Numbered from the stretch's first letter, positions 1 through 8,901 are shown. The stretch is DNA of 31,114 nt from Parvicella sp041583015 (GCA_041583015.1 JBFHGR010000031.1:1-31114); one strand, 5' to 3'. Notes: generated from the sequence alone by a model not told the origin. Made by a program: numbers and translations.

Positions 1-507
1 ACGCCAAAGAAAGTGATGCACATAGCACCTGAGCAATGTTTTCTGGACAAGTTCAAAAAACAAAAAAACTTAGATTACACTACTGGAGATTTGGTTTCTC
101 CAATAGCAGATATTCATTTTGATTTGCATGACATTCCATTGGAAGACAATACTTATGATGTAATTTTCTGTAACCACGTTTTGGAGCATGTAGAAGATGA
201 TCACCAATGTATGACAGAGTTGTTTAGAATTATGAAGCCAGGAGGTTGGGGAATTTTTCAAGTTCCTATTGATTCAACTAGAACAGAAACATATGAAGAC
301 CCAACTATTACTGATCCTGACGAAAGAGAAAAGCATTTTTGGCAATATGATCACGTGAGGTTATTTGGTTTGGATTATCCAGACAAATTGAGAGCAGCAG
401 GTTTTGAAGTAAATCCTTTTGACTATCATGATAAGTATCCAAAAGAACAATACGAAAGAATGCGTTTGCATCCGGATGAACTCATCTACGTAGTAAGCAA
501 AAAATAA
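1..507 (+). CDS. class I SAM-dependent methyltransferase, 5' partial
   Basis: This is the C-terminal part of a class I SAM-dependent methyltransferase. The frame is open to the first base of the window (it reads TPKKVMHIAPEQ), so the true start lies upstream and the GTG/ATG at 13-18 is probably internal. Visible elements are a stretch resembling motif II followed by DVIFCNHVLEHVEDD, which fits the acidic-loop and post-II region, and then LFRIMKPGGWGIFQVPID, the motif III strand typical of methyltransferases that act on small molecules or sugars. The N-terminal glycine-rich SAM loop is missing because of the cut. The C-terminal HFWQYDHVRLFG and HPDELIYVVSKK are typical of Bacteroidota homologues annotated only as methyltransferase. 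The substrate cannot be told. The stop lies 15 bases before tsaE, so the two may be cotranscribed. Confidence 0.85.
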   Translation, partial: TPKKVMHIAPEQCFLDKFKKQKNLDYTTGDLVSPIADIHFDLHDIPLEDNTYDVIFCNHVLEHVEDDHQCMTELFRIMKPGGWGIFQVPIDSTRTETYEDPTITDPDEREKHFWQYDHVRLFGLDYPDKLRAAGFEVNPFDYHDKYPKEQYERMRLHPDELIYVVSKK

Positions 508-522
508 TCTTTTTCTTTTTCA

Positions 523-948
523 ATGAACAAAACATTTGACATTGAACATGTGGATCAACTTAGTGACGTTGCCAAATTCATTGGTGAATTGACAGCAGAA
601 TTTCCTGTGATTATTTTCAATGGAGAAATGGGTGCTGGTAAGACTACATTAATCAATCAGGTTTGCGAGCAACTGAACGTGACTAGCCCAATATCGAGTC
701 CTACTTATGCCATAGTAAACACATACGAAAGAACTACAGGAGAAGAAATTTTTCACTTTGATTTTTATCGCCTAGAAAACGAGATGGAGGCGGTACAAAG
801 TGGCTTGGACGAAATGATAGATTCAGGAAACATCTGTTTGATAGAATGGGCAGAAAGAATTCTGAAACTTTTACCAATAAACTACGTAAGGGTAGACATC
901 TCAATCACAGGAGAAAATTCCAGGAAAATTGAGATTACTAAAGTTTAG
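523..948 (+). CDS. tsaE: tRNA threonylcarbamoyladenosine biosynthesis ATPase TsaE
   Basis: TsaE is the small ATPase that works with TsaD and TsaB to make N6-threonylcarbamoyladenosine at position 37 of ANN-decoding tRNAs. The 141-residue length is normal for the family. The Walker A loop GEMGAGKTT lies at about residues 34-42. It is followed by the conserved SSPTY segment (about 58-62), the HFDFYRL motif (about 78-84) and the IEWAERI motif (about 107-113), which together identify the family. The ATG follows an A/T-rich leader and is 15 bases after the methyltransferase stop. The alanine-dehydrogenase-like gene starts 38 bases downstream. A cytoplasmic housekeeping function is expected. Confidence 0.95.
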   Translation: MNKTFDIEHVDQLSDVAKFIGELTAEFPVIIFNGEMGAGKTTLINQVCEQLNVTSPISSPTYAIVNTYERTTGEEIFHFDFYRLENEMEAVQSGLDEMIDSGNICLIEWAERILKLLPINYVRVDISITGENSRKIEITKV

Positions 949-986
949 TTTGTTGAGACCTTTATTTTACACCATAAACCTTTCCT

Positions 987-2207
987 ATGATAACATCTGG
1001 TGATGCGTTGAAGTCTTTGGCGCGAGAAGCAGCCTTACTTCCTCAAGAAGAAATGCTAGAAATTGGCAGAAAAAAGCAAAGTTTATACATTGGTATACCA
1101 AGAGAAACAGAATTTCAAGAGCATAGAGTTGCTCTCGTACCAGAAGCAGTGAGTTTGATAGTTTCAAATGGGCATCGCGTTATTGTAGAGACAAATGCGG
1201 GTAAACAAGCCTTCTTTTCTGACAGGGATTATAGTGAGGCGGGAGCAGAAATAGCGTACTCTCATGAGAAAGTTTATGAAGCAGACATCATCTTAAAAGT
1301 AACACCTCCTTCCAAAAAGGAAATAGGAATAATGAAGCACAAGCAAACCTTATTTTCTGCTTTGCAACTGACCGTTCAACCAGAAGATACTTTGCGAGAA
1401 TTAATGGCAAAGAAAGTTACGGCCATTGCTTGGGATTATATTCAAGACGAATACGGTGTTTATCCTATCATTCGTTCCATGGGGGAGATTGCAGGAAATG
1501 CTAGTGTTCTTGTTGCGGCTGAACTATTGAGCAATGTCAATAAAGGAAAAGGAATGATTATGGGCGGAATTGCCGGTATTTCTCCTACAGAAGTTGTAAT
1601 TATAGGAGCAGGAACTGTTGGTTCTTATGCTGCACGTAACGCATTAGCATTGGGAGCGTCCGTAAAAGTATTTGACAATTCCGTAGCGAAATTAAGAAGA
1701 CTTCAAAATGAATTGGGTCAACGAGTTTTCACTTGTGTGATTCAACCAAAAGTATTGATGAAAAACTTGCGAAGAGCAGATGTAGTCATTGGTGCGTTGC
1801 GTGCTCCACATGGTAGAACTCCTTGTGTGGTCTCAGAAGAAATGGTGGAGAAAATGAAACCAGGTTCTGTTATTGTAGATGTGAGTATTGACCAAGGAGG
1901 TTGTTTTGAAACTTCTAAAGTCACAACACATGAAAGACCCACTTTTGAAAAACATGGCGTGTTGCACTATTGCGTGCCAAATATAGCTTCTAGGTTTTCT
2001 CGTACGTCATCTTATGCATTGAGTAATATTTTTGCTCCTATGGTGCTAGAAATTGCTGATGGGGGTGGATGTGAGAAGTTAATTAGAACAAGGAAAGGAT
2101 TCCGACATGGTGTTTATATATATAATGGCACACTAACCTCAAGTTATCTAGGTGAAACTTTTCGATTGCCTTATAAAGATTTAGACTTATTGATTTCTGC
2201 TTTTTAG
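987..2207 (+). CDS. alanine dehydrogenase-like NAD(P)-binding protein
   Basis: This is a 406-residue member of the alanine dehydrogenase/PNT family, which normally interconverts L-alanine and pyruvate with NAD. An N-terminal extension of about 33 residues precedes the canonical GIPRETEFQEHRVALVP start of the AlaDh/PNT N-terminal domain. The Rossmann loop IGAGTVG is at about 206-212, with an acidic residue (D230) ending the second strand, and VDVSIDQGGCFETS is at about 297-310. From memory of characterised enzymes, the catalytic His sits in an LFTFLHL-like segment; here the segment reads LFSALQLT, so Gln127 appears to replace that His. Arg47 and Lys104 match substrate-binding positions. The family is secure, but alanine dehydrogenase activity is not. 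The gene ends one base before the convergent GLPGLI gene. Confidence 0.85.
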   Translation: MITSGDALKSLAREAALLPQEEMLEIGRKKQSLYIGIPRETEFQEHRVALVPEAVSLIVSNGHRVIVETNAGKQAFFSDRDYSEAGAEIAYSHEKVYEADIILKVTPPSKKEIGIMKHKQTLFSALQLTVQPEDTLRELMAKKVTAIAWDYIQDEYGVYPIIRSMGEIAGNASVLVAAELLSNVNKGKGMIMGGIAGISPTEVVIIGAGTVGSYAARNALALGASVKVFDNSVAKLRRLQNELGQRVFTCVIQPKVLMKNLRRADVVIGALRAPHGRTPCVVSEEMVEKMKPGSVIVDVSIDQGGCFETSKVTTHERPTFEKHGVLHYCVPNIASRFSRTSSYALSNIFAPMVLEIADGGGCEKLIRTRKGFRHGVYIYNGTLTSSYLGETFRLPYKDLDLLISAF

Positions 2208-2208
2208 A

Positions 2209-2928
2209 TTACCAAATAAAGTAGTGATCTACATTAATTTTCATCCACTTACTTTTACTTGCGGCAATTTCAATTTGCTCCCTAGTTTCTTCCATGTTCT
2301 GAACTTTTTTGGACCTTTTAATTTCCAACTCTTCCTTTTTAGGCTGATAAAAATCCACTTTAGTCGCAAAATAAACAATAGCGCCATCTTCGCTTGCCAC
2401 ACCTAAAATGGCACCTGGTAAATCATGAAATCTTTCCGGGCCAATGGTTGGAATAATTTCTTCGCAATACCAAGCATAAATTCTAGTAGAATCATCTACT
2501 TGCCAAAAAGCTTTTCTACAATCAAACCCTGCGATATTTCGCTTGCTATCTGTCATTTTCCAATCTCTTTTGGGCAGTTCATCCTCAATATGAACTTCTT
2601 GCCCCCACATATCTCGAATAGTATAAAACTTTGTCGTGTTTAAATCTCTATAGACTGTGTTTTTATTCGTTCCCCAAGGCATTGGGTCTGCAATATCTGT
2701 TGGTTTTAACCCAAAGAGAGAAGCAGAATCGGTAAAAGTCAATTCAAAAATCTCAACCTTAATTCTATCCTTTTCTTTCACCCACTCTTTAGCACGAGGA
2801 CCAAGCGTTTTATACAAATTAGTCCTTCTTTCAAAGGTTATTTTACCCTCTTTATATTGACCAAAAGCAGTAAAAGAAAGAATTGCAAGGACTAAGAAAA
2901 TATACGTCTTTCTAAAATTCATTTTCAT
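2209..2928 (-). CDS. GLPGLI family protein (exported)
   Basis: This is a secreted protein of the Bacteroidota GLPGLI family, named for a motif that reads DLPGAILGVASEDG here. The N-terminus MKMNFRKTYIFLVLAIL followed by SFTAFGQ is a signal peptide ending in the usual G-Q cleavage context. The reading frame stays open to an ATG at 2949, but that start adds a charged stretch before the signal peptide; the ATGs at 2928 and 2922 are better, and 2928 is used. The start overlaps the 3' end of the upstream beta-barrel gene by about 17 bases, so the two are probably translationally coupled. GLPGLI proteins are often found beside barrels of this kind, but their molecular function is unknown. They are expected in the periplasm or at the envelope. 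Confidence 0.85.
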   Translation of the reverse strand: MKMNFRKTYIFLVLAILSFTAFGQYKEGKITFERRTNLYKTLGPRAKEWVKEKDRIKVEIFELTFTDSASLFGLKPTDIADPMPWGTNKNTVYRDLNTTKFYTIRDMWGQEVHIEDELPKRDWKMTDSKRNIAGFDCRKAFWQVDDSTRIYAWYCEEIIPTIGPERFHDLPGAILGVASEDGAIVYFATKVDFYQPKKEELEIKRSKKVQNMEETREQIEIAASKSKWMKINVDHYFIW

Positions 2929-5647
2929 CTTTTTGCTTTTTAAGTACATTAAACTTGTAAGTTAACCTAAGTAATAAATACCTTCCTATTATATTGGTTT
3001 GATTATCCACCACAACATTATTGTATATATTTCTAGAATTACTGATATTTTGATTCAATATGTCTTTTGCTTCAAAAGACAAAATCAAATTTTCTTTCTC
3101 CAAAAACATTTTACTAATTGATGCATCCCAGATAGTATAAGTAATATCAAACCCTTGTGCTCTTTGTGAACTAATCACTTGCTCTACATCACTTCTAATG
3201 GAAATTTTGTGTCTCAACTTAACTTCAAGACCAGCATCAAAAGTAGTATACACATTCAATTGAGGTGTTTTATATAACGATGAATTACCTGTACCATAAC
3301 TATAACTCCCTCCTGCATATAGTTCAAGAGAATCTAAAATATACCTAACTTTTAGTTGACCAAATACACCTTGATTCTTTGTTTCATTTTCTAAACCATT
3401 AATTAAAGCATTATTGGTATTAGTATATACATTAGCAAAAGGGTCAATCTTAACTTTTTGTTTAAACAAAGGAATTGAACCTCCGATATACATATTAAAA
3501 GAACTATTCCCCTCAACATTAATGGCTCTATTTAAAGATCTTCCTTGTGCATCATAAAAGATTTCCTGAGAAAAAGCATTATCCAGAAGAGTGAAATTTG
3601 CTCCCATATATGAATGCGAACCTGTTGTTGCCTTGTAGGTAAAAAAGTTCATATTAAATGATTGACTTACTTGGCTTTTTAAATCAATATTTCCAACACT
3701 GATATTATTGATATTTCTGTTGTCTGGCAACGGCTGTAATTGCGAAACAGACGGATTTTTCACAACAGACTTATATATAAAAGTTAAGTTTTTTGATCTT
3801 GAAAACTTATATTTATATTTCAGAAATGGAAGTATATTAAGTTGATTTTGATCAATTGTAGTGTCGTTCAATAAGTCAACACTTTCAAGACTAACATTAT
3901 TGATATCTGCACCGGCAATGATATCTTGCATTTTGGTGGTATAAATAAGCCTAGCTCCAATTCTTTGATTAATTGTCAAGTTTTCAAAATCTGCAGAATA
4001 TTGCTGATTCAGCAGACTATATTCATCATTAACATTATCAAAAGCAAATTTTCTACTTGAACCAGTTGCGTGTTGAATAGAGTATTTTCCCTCTACTTTT
4101 AATTTTTTCCCCAATGGTTCAACAAAAGTGATATCTCCATAATGATTAAGATTTTGAGCTTTTCCGTTTTTGGTTTGATCAGTGTTTAATAGACTTAATC
4201 CGTTTAAAATATCATTGTCATTATTAGCAAGAAAATCTTTCGTGCTGTTTTGTTGTTGCTTCAATTGGTAATTGATTTCCAAACTTCTGTTGTCTTTTTT
4301 AAATTCTGTTAGCCATTTTGCCGCAACAGAAGCTTCTACAAAGTCTGTTATTTCCGAGTAGTTATTATTTGTAATTCTGCTGTTTACATTCTCCTCTGTA
4401 AAAAATTGATTGACAGAACTTTCTGCAGTTGAACCTGTAATTTGTTTAACTCTAGGCTGCACTGTTAATGTAGAAAATGAATCTATTTTCCACTCAACAT
4501 TAAAATTTAAGGCAAACGCTTCTTGGGTACTAAAAGTACTATCCTTGTTATAACTAGAATAGGATGTATCCTGTAAAGTGAAAATACTATTGGATTGAGA
4601 TTCTGACAAAACCTGTTGATTATCATAGGTAAAGTTTGTTCCTATCTCTACTCTTTCGCCCAGCTTATCTGTAAAATAAAATCCCGTTTTTGCTTTTTGC
4701 GGGACACCTGTACCAAGGTTCCCGATTTGTGGTTCAAAATCATATCCACCATATTCATTTCGCTTTCCTATTTCTTCAGACAATCCAAACTTCTGGCTAT
4801 CTCGCCAGTTAAAATCGCTTCTAGGTGTATTGGTAAACAACCCAAAAATGGATATTTTCTGACTTCCATTGAATCTATTTACTAACGCCTCTCCTTCATA
4901 ATAATTTTGAAAATCCGTAGCGCCATTCAATTTGCCAAACATTCCACGCTTGGCATCATCTTTCAGTTTTAAATTAATCACTTTTTCTGTCTCATCAGTG
5001 TTATCTCCTTCCACCTTTTGATCATATACTTCCACATTTTCAATGGCCCCAGCAGGCAAGTTTTTAGTAGCAACGGTTGGATCTGTTCCAAAAAACTCAT
5101 CACCATCTACATAAACTTTGTTTACTTCTTTTCCATGAACCACAATTTTGCCAGATTTATCTACATCAAACCCTGGTAATTTCTTAAACAAATCTTCTAC
5201 ATTGGCATTGGCTGCGGTCTTAAAAGAATCTGCCACCATGACCAATGTATCTCCATTAAAATATATCGGTGCGTTATTAGAAAACACTACATATTCTTTT
5301 AGTTGTTCTCCTTTCTCCGGCAACACAATTCTTCCAAAGTCCAAATCTTTGGTGTTATCATTGCCAAAAATAAAATACTCTCTTTCTTCAAATTTTGGAG
5401 AGGTGATTAGCACTTGAAATGTATCTCTAGGAATTTCAAGATTGAACTTTCCCTGCCAATCAGATCTTGTATAACTTGTTAGAACAGAGTCTTTTATTCT
5501 AACAGCCATTACGATGGCATATTCTACTCCTTTTTTATTAAGTGTATCATATATTTCACCACTTAACTTGACGTTTGTACCTTGAGCCGAAACAGCAAAA
5601 GTTAGAGAACACAAACAAAGCAATAAAAAGGATTTTACTTTTTCCAT
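2912..5647 (-). CDS. TonB-dependent receptor-like outer-membrane beta-barrel protein
   Basis: This is a 911-residue outer-membrane protein. The signal peptide (MEKVKSFLLLCLCSLTFAVSAQ) is followed by a carboxypeptidase-regulatory-like beta-sandwich (about 25-100) and a plug domain at about 125-230 with the segments VEDLFKKLPGFDVDKSGKI, VYVDGDEFFGTDP and AIENVEVYDQK. A long barrel region of alternating aromatic and polar strands fills the rest. This architecture matches the Bacteroidota outer-membrane beta-barrel proteins related to TonB-dependent receptors. No SusD partner is adjacent. The companion is the overlapping GLPGLI gene, an association seen repeatedly in this phylum. The substrate is unknown. 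A TAnnTTTG element lies 16 bases before the ATG. Confidence 0.9.
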   Translation of the reverse strand: MEKVKSFLLLCLCSLTFAVSAQGTNVKLSGEIYDTLNKKGVEYAIVMAVRIKDSVLTSYTRSDWQGKFNLEIPRDTFQVLITSPKFEEREYFIFGNDNTKDLDFGRIVLPEKGEQLKEYVVFSNNAPIYFNGDTLVMVADSFKTAANANVEDLFKKLPGFDVDKSGKIVVHGKEVNKVYVDGDEFFGTDPTVATKNLPAGAIENVEVYDQKVEGDNTDETEKVINLKLKDDAKRGMFGKLNGATDFQNYYEGEALVNRFNGSQKISIFGLFTNTPRSDFNWRDSQKFGLSEEIGKRNEYGGYDFEPQIGNLGTGVPQKAKTGFYFTDKLGERVEIGTNFTYDNQQVLSESQSNSIFTLQDTSYSSYNKDSTFSTQEAFALNFNVEWKIDSFSTLTVQPRVKQITGSTAESSVNQFFTEENVNSRITNNNYSEITDFVEASVAAKWLTEFKKDNRSLEINYQLKQQQNSTKDFLANNDNDILNGLSLLNTDQTKNGKAQNLNHYGDITFVEPLGKKLKVEGKYSIQHATGSSRKFAFDNVNDEYSLLNQQYSADFENLTINQRIGARLIYTTKMQDIIAGADINNVSLESVDLLNDTTIDQNQLNILPFLKYKYKFSRSKNLTFIYKSVVKNPSVSQLQPLPDNRNINNISVGNIDLKSQVSQSFNMNFFTYKATTGSHSYMGANFTLLDNAFSQEIFYDAQGRSLNRAINVEGNSSFNMYIGGSIPLFKQKVKIDPFANVYTNTNNALINGLENETKNQGVFGQLKVRYILDSLELYAGGSYSYGTGNSSLYKTPQLNVYTTFDAGLEVKLRHKISIRSDVEQVISSQRAQGFDITYTIWDASISKMFLEKENLILSFEAKDILNQNISNSRNIYNNVVVDNQTNIIGRYLLLRLTYKFNVLKKQKDENEF

Positions 5648-5663
5648 TAAAAATAATTTTGAT

Positions 5664-5671
5664 CAAAGATA
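5664..5671 (-). promoter_or_regulatory. Bacteroidota -7 element TATCTTTG before the barrel gene
   Basis: On the minus strand this reads TATCTTTG, matching TAnnTTTG, and lies 16 bases before the barrel ATG. No clear TTTG is seen at the -33 position, so the call rests on the -7 element alone. Confidence 0.4.
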
Positions 5672-5716
5672 AAATTAGAAATTCATAACATTTGTTAAAT
5701 AAGGATAAACGGACTA

Positions 5717-5734
5717 CAAGTATAATTTTACTTG
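5717..5734. repeat. 6-bp inverted repeat between phosphatase and barrel genes
   Basis: CAAGTA and TACTTG are exact reverse complements separated by six bases. The repeat sits 32 bases past the stop of the SpoIIE gene on the minus strand. No T-run follows on that strand, so it is a weak candidate for a transcript 3' end. Confidence 0.3.
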
Positions 5735-5765
5735 CAAATTTTTATCTAGAAGGGTCTCAATGTGA

Positions 5766-7733
5766 TTAACTAATTCTTATTCCCACAACTAAAACATCAT
5801 CAAACTGTTCATTTTTTCCTTTCCAGTTCTCAAATTTTGCATTTAATATTGATGGAATATTTTCATCTACCTTACTCATTTCTACCAACAAGTCTTTAAA
5901 AGGTTGATAATAAAATTTCTTGCCTTTTTCTCCTCCTTTTTGATCTGCAAAACCATCAGAAAACATAAAAACGCTATCGTTTGTTTGCAAATCTTGATGA
6001 TTCAAAGCAAAAGGCACTTTTGCCGTGTTAGCAAGAACACCCACCGACCTTCTAGACCCCTTGATTTCGCTTAATTCATTGTCTCTAACAATGTATATGC
6101 TATTTCTGGCTCCAGAGTACTCCATTTTTTTCGTAACTGTGTTAATTCTAACAATTGAGACATCCATACCATCTTTAAACTCCTCTTCTTTTACACTTCT
6201 TTCCAACAGTTTTGACGTAAGAATTGCACTTATACTTTCTAAAATTTGATCTGGTTGATAAATTTTTTCGTCCACAACTACCTTGTCTAATATTGTACTA
6301 AAAATTATAGACATAAATGCCCCGGGCACTCCATGTCCTGTACAGTCTGCTGCTACAGTAATGACCTCGTTTCCCGCCTTATGAAACCAAAAAAAATCAC
6401 CACTTACAGAGTCTTTTGGTTTAAGAAAGACAAAAGATCCCGGCAATATTTTCATAAAGTTTTTTGGAGAAGGCAACAGCGCTTTTTGAATTCTTGTGGC
6501 ATAATCAATACTTTCTTTAATATTAACAGATTGAGCTGATATTTCATCTTTTTGTTTCAAGATCTCAACATTCTTTGCAGTTAAAATCATGTTTGACTTT
6601 TTCTTGTTTAAAAAGCCAATTAAAATTAGTGCCGCTATTAAACCTAGTGAAGCCAATGCTATCCAAAGGATTCTTGTTTTAGCAGTTTCTGCGTCTTTTT
6701 CAGCTAGAATTTTTTCCTCTAGTGCTTTTGCTTCAGAAGCAATTAATTTTGCCGCGGCAGCTTCGGATTCAGCTAGTTTTGCTTTATCTTCTGCTATTTC
6801 TTTTTGAAGAACCGAAAGTGCGGCTTCATCTTGTGCTGCTTTAACTTTCAATTCTGCCAATTGTACTTCCTCGCTCATCATTTCAATCTCAGCGAGTGAC
6901 TTTGCATTTTGCATTTTTATTTCAGAAATGATATTCTCTGTTTCCTTATTTTTTTCTTCCTGAAAAGCAGTTGTATTTTCTGTAGACAATTCATTTTGAT
7001 TCACCACATCTAACGATGATTGAATTTCTTTAGATAAATTTGACAAACCATAAGAATTCGCCTTGTCTAGCGCTATAGTTAGGTGTTTTTTAGCATTGCC
7101 GTAATCTCCATAATTAGAATAAAGGGCTCCTACCGTTTTTAAGCATTGCACCTCATCTTTTTCTTTACCAGATAATTCAAATTCTTTAGCAGCTTTTCCA
7201 TACCATTCTATGGCTTTTTTATTATCACTCTTTTTATTATAAATCATTCCCAGCGTAGAAGCACTATATCCTGAATTCTTATGCTTTCCAATGGTTTTAT
7301 AAGAATCATACGCAATTTGATAATGCAAAATAGCTTCTTTATCGTCTCCTAAGGCTTCATAGGCTTCAGCTATAACAGACTCGCTCATCGCATAATTATT
7401 TTTGTCTGCCGACTTATATATTTTAGCGGCTGCACTTCCGTACTTAATAGCGTCCTCATAAGATTTCAAATTCACACTTGCTTCCGCTGCCAATGCATTA
7501 GCGGCTCCTTCCAAAGTCTTATTCCCTTCCGAATGCTGCAAGGCATTCTTTGCTAATGTAACGGCTTCCTTAGCATCTACATCAATAATTTTATTCGCTA
7601 ATTGTAATTGATACTGAACTTTTTCCAATCCAGAAGCATTGTCAATTTTTCCTTGTAATTCCTCAACACTTTGACCAAATGAAAAATCAAAAATCAAAAA
7701 AAACAGGAATAAAACGGTAAATTTTTGTGTCAT
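5766..7733 (-). CDS. TPR / coiled-coil / membrane-anchored SpoIIE-type phosphatase
   Basis: This is a 655-residue sensor-like protein with a PP2C-type SpoIIE phosphatase output. A signal peptide (about 1-20, ending FSFGQ) is followed by TPR-like helical repeats (about 25-245), an Ala/Glu/Lys-rich coiled coil (about 260-355), one transmembrane helix (about 355-375, ILWIALASLGLIAALILIGF) and a short linker ending in YATRIQKALLPS. The SpoIIE domain then runs to the end. Metal-binding acidic positions are visible in SGDFFWF (D446), AADCTGHGVPG (D463), DGMD (D523), SDGFADQ (D593) and FDDVLVV (645-646). The topology implies a periplasmic TPR region and a cytoplasmic phosphatase. No STAS protein or anti-sigma factor is nearby, so its target is unknown. 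It follows the lytic transglycosylase by 11 bases, in one likely operon. Confidence 0.9.
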   Translation of the reverse strand: MTQKFTVLFLFFLIFDFSFGQSVEELQGKIDNASGLEKVQYQLQLANKIIDVDAKEAVTLAKNALQHSEGNKTLEGAANALAAEASVNLKSYEDAIKYGSAAAKIYKSADKNNYAMSESVIAEAYEALGDDKEAILHYQIAYDSYKTIGKHKNSGYSASTLGMIYNKKSDNKKAIEWYGKAAKEFELSGKEKDEVQCLKTVGALYSNYGDYGNAKKHLTIALDKANSYGLSNLSKEIQSSLDVVNQNELSTENTTAFQEEKNKETENIISEIKMQNAKSLAEIEMMSEEVQLAELKVKAAQDEAALSVLQKEIAEDKAKLAESEAAAAKLIASEAKALEEKILAEKDAETAKTRILWIALASLGLIAALILIGFLNKKKSNMILTAKNVEILKQKDEISAQSVNIKESIDYATRIQKALLPSPKNFMKILPGSFVFLKPKDSVSGDFFWFHKAGNEVITVAADCTGHGVPGAFMSIIFSTILDKVVVDEKIYQPDQILESISAILTSKLLERSVKEEEFKDGMDVSIVRINTVTKKMEYSGARNSIYIVRDNELSEIKGSRRSVGVLANTAKVPFALNHQDLQTNDSVFMFSDGFADQKGGEKGKKFYYQPFKDLLVEMSKVDENIPSILNAKFENWKGKNEQFDDVLVVGIRIS

Positions 7734-7744
7734 ATATGTAATTG

Positions 7745-8710
7745 CTATTTATCTACCACAACTGATTGCTCTGGAGTACATTCAAAAACGGCATCGCATG
7801 ATGCATAAATCAACTCATGTAATCTAAGCAAGGATGCTAAAGCTACTTGAGAATAGTTTTGACTAGCATTCTTAAATCCACCCCACTCACTTTGCCACAT
7901 AGTTGTAATCAAGGACTGTCCGCCTTCTTTTGGATCAATAGAACTCATTAACCCTTGTACATTTCCTGCACCTGCGTGATAAATATGAAGCACGAAGAGA
8001 CGAAACCAAAGATCTTGTTCATTAAAATTAATATTGTGCTTTGTTAATATTCTTCGCGCTTCTGGTATACATGTTTTTCGTAATAGACTTGCTGCGCCCA
8101 TGGCAGACTTATCAAAATCTTTTCTTTCGTCAATTTTGGAATTCACAATCAATCCGTGACTTTTGGCCACAGACTTCATCAACTGAAATGGTCCATAAGC
8201 ACCAACAGTACTATATGCTATCTTTCCAGGGCTTTCAATTAAAAGAATTGCTTGTGCGTACCAAGGATCGGTATGGTATTGTTGAAAAATTTCAACAGCC
8301 TTAGAAATACTAGGCATAACTTTTTCTACGTCATAAAAATGATTCTTTCCAGATGTTACATAAATCTTGGTTGTATCTGGAAGGTTATAAAATTTTCTTA
8401 CACTGTCTTTGTAAGCACTTTTTTCTGGTTCAGTTTGCTTTTTCCATTCTACAAAAGAATCACGTCCTAAAATTTCACGAGTTGCGGCTATGTTGATAAT
8501 GCATGAGTCAGAAGGTAACTCCATTACTTCTCTCCAAAATTTAGGTTGTGCCAATGTGTCCCATCTTTCAGATGAAAGGTTATCTGTATTAACAAAAACT
8601 TTATGTGAAGTATCTGCTTTATAAAACGTTTCTATGATATCATAATGCTGTCCCCAACTATTAAGTGCTAGAAATAATAAAAAAAATGTATTAAATTTTG
8701 GTGTTTTCAT
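7745..8710 (-). CDS. lytic transglycosylase (SLT domain) family protein
   Basis: This is a predicted peptidoglycan lytic transglycosylase of 321 residues. A signal peptide (ending NSWGQ, about residue 21) leads into a roughly 120-residue N-terminal region of unknown fold. The SLT-like core follows: AQAILLIESPGK holds the candidate catalytic Glu159, GAYGPFQLM (about 170-178) corresponds to the usual GLMQLMP motif, and HIYHAGAGNVQG (about 242-253) corresponds to AYNAGPGNV. These three motifs in order are diagnostic of goose-lysozyme/SLT folds, although each departs from the consensus. It is the first gene of a two-gene unit with the SpoIIE phosphatase 11 bases downstream, which suggests that wall turnover and envelope signalling are linked (inference). 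Confidence 0.8.
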   Translation of the reverse strand: MKTPKFNTFFLLFLALNSWGQHYDIIETFYKADTSHKVFVNTDNLSSERWDTLAQPKFWREVMELPSDSCIINIAATREILGRDSFVEWKKQTEPEKSAYKDSVRKFYNLPDTTKIYVTSGKNHFYDVEKVMPSISKAVEIFQQYHTDPWYAQAILLIESPGKIAYSTVGAYGPFQLMKSVAKSHGLIVNSKIDERKDFDKSAMGAASLLRKTCIPEARRILTKHNINFNEQDLWFRLFVLHIYHAGAGNVQGLMSSIDPKEGGQSLITTMWQSEWGGFKNASQNYSQVALASLLRLHELIYASCDAVFECTPEQSVVVDK

Positions 8711-8770
8711 ATAAGACTACTAAATTAACTTGATTTTTAGTAAAAGGTTACGTTATCAACACGATAAACC

Positions 8771-8784
8771 CACAACAAATTGTG
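8771..8784. repeat. 5-bp inverted repeat in divergent intergenic region
   Basis: CACAA and TTGTG are exact reverse complements separated by four bases, 24 bases from the larger palindrome at 8795-8814. Short inverted repeats are expected by chance in AT-rich DNA. Confidence 0.25.
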
Positions 8785-8794
8785 AATACCATTT

Positions 8795-8814
8795 TATACA
8801 TTAATGAATGTATA
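8795..8814. promoter_or_regulatory. palindromic candidate operator
   Basis: TATACATT and AATGTATA form a perfect 8-bp inverted repeat around a 4-base spacer. It lies in the 217-base gap between the divergent lytic transglycosylase and dsbD genes, 85 bases from the former start and 114 from the latter. It could be an operator for a dimeric regulator. No regulator is encoded next to it. Confidence 0.4.
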
Positions 8815-8893
8815 GCATAGATTTAAAATAATAGTTAGTTTAGGATTCCAATAAAATTAATTTATTATGACCTTACCTATGGGATAATTCAAT

Positions 8894-8901
8894 TATTTTT
8901 G
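8894..8901 (+). promoter_or_regulatory. Bacteroidota -7 element TATTTTTG before dsbD
   Basis: TATTTTTG matches TAnnTTTG exactly and ends 26 bases before the dsbD ATG, a typical position. No obvious TTTG occurs in the -33 region. Confidence 0.5.

Noticed and set aside
2912..5647. SusC of a polysaccharide utilisation locus
   Set aside because: There is no SusD partner and no glycoside hydrolase or carbohydrate sensor nearby; the GLPGLI partner points to a different class.
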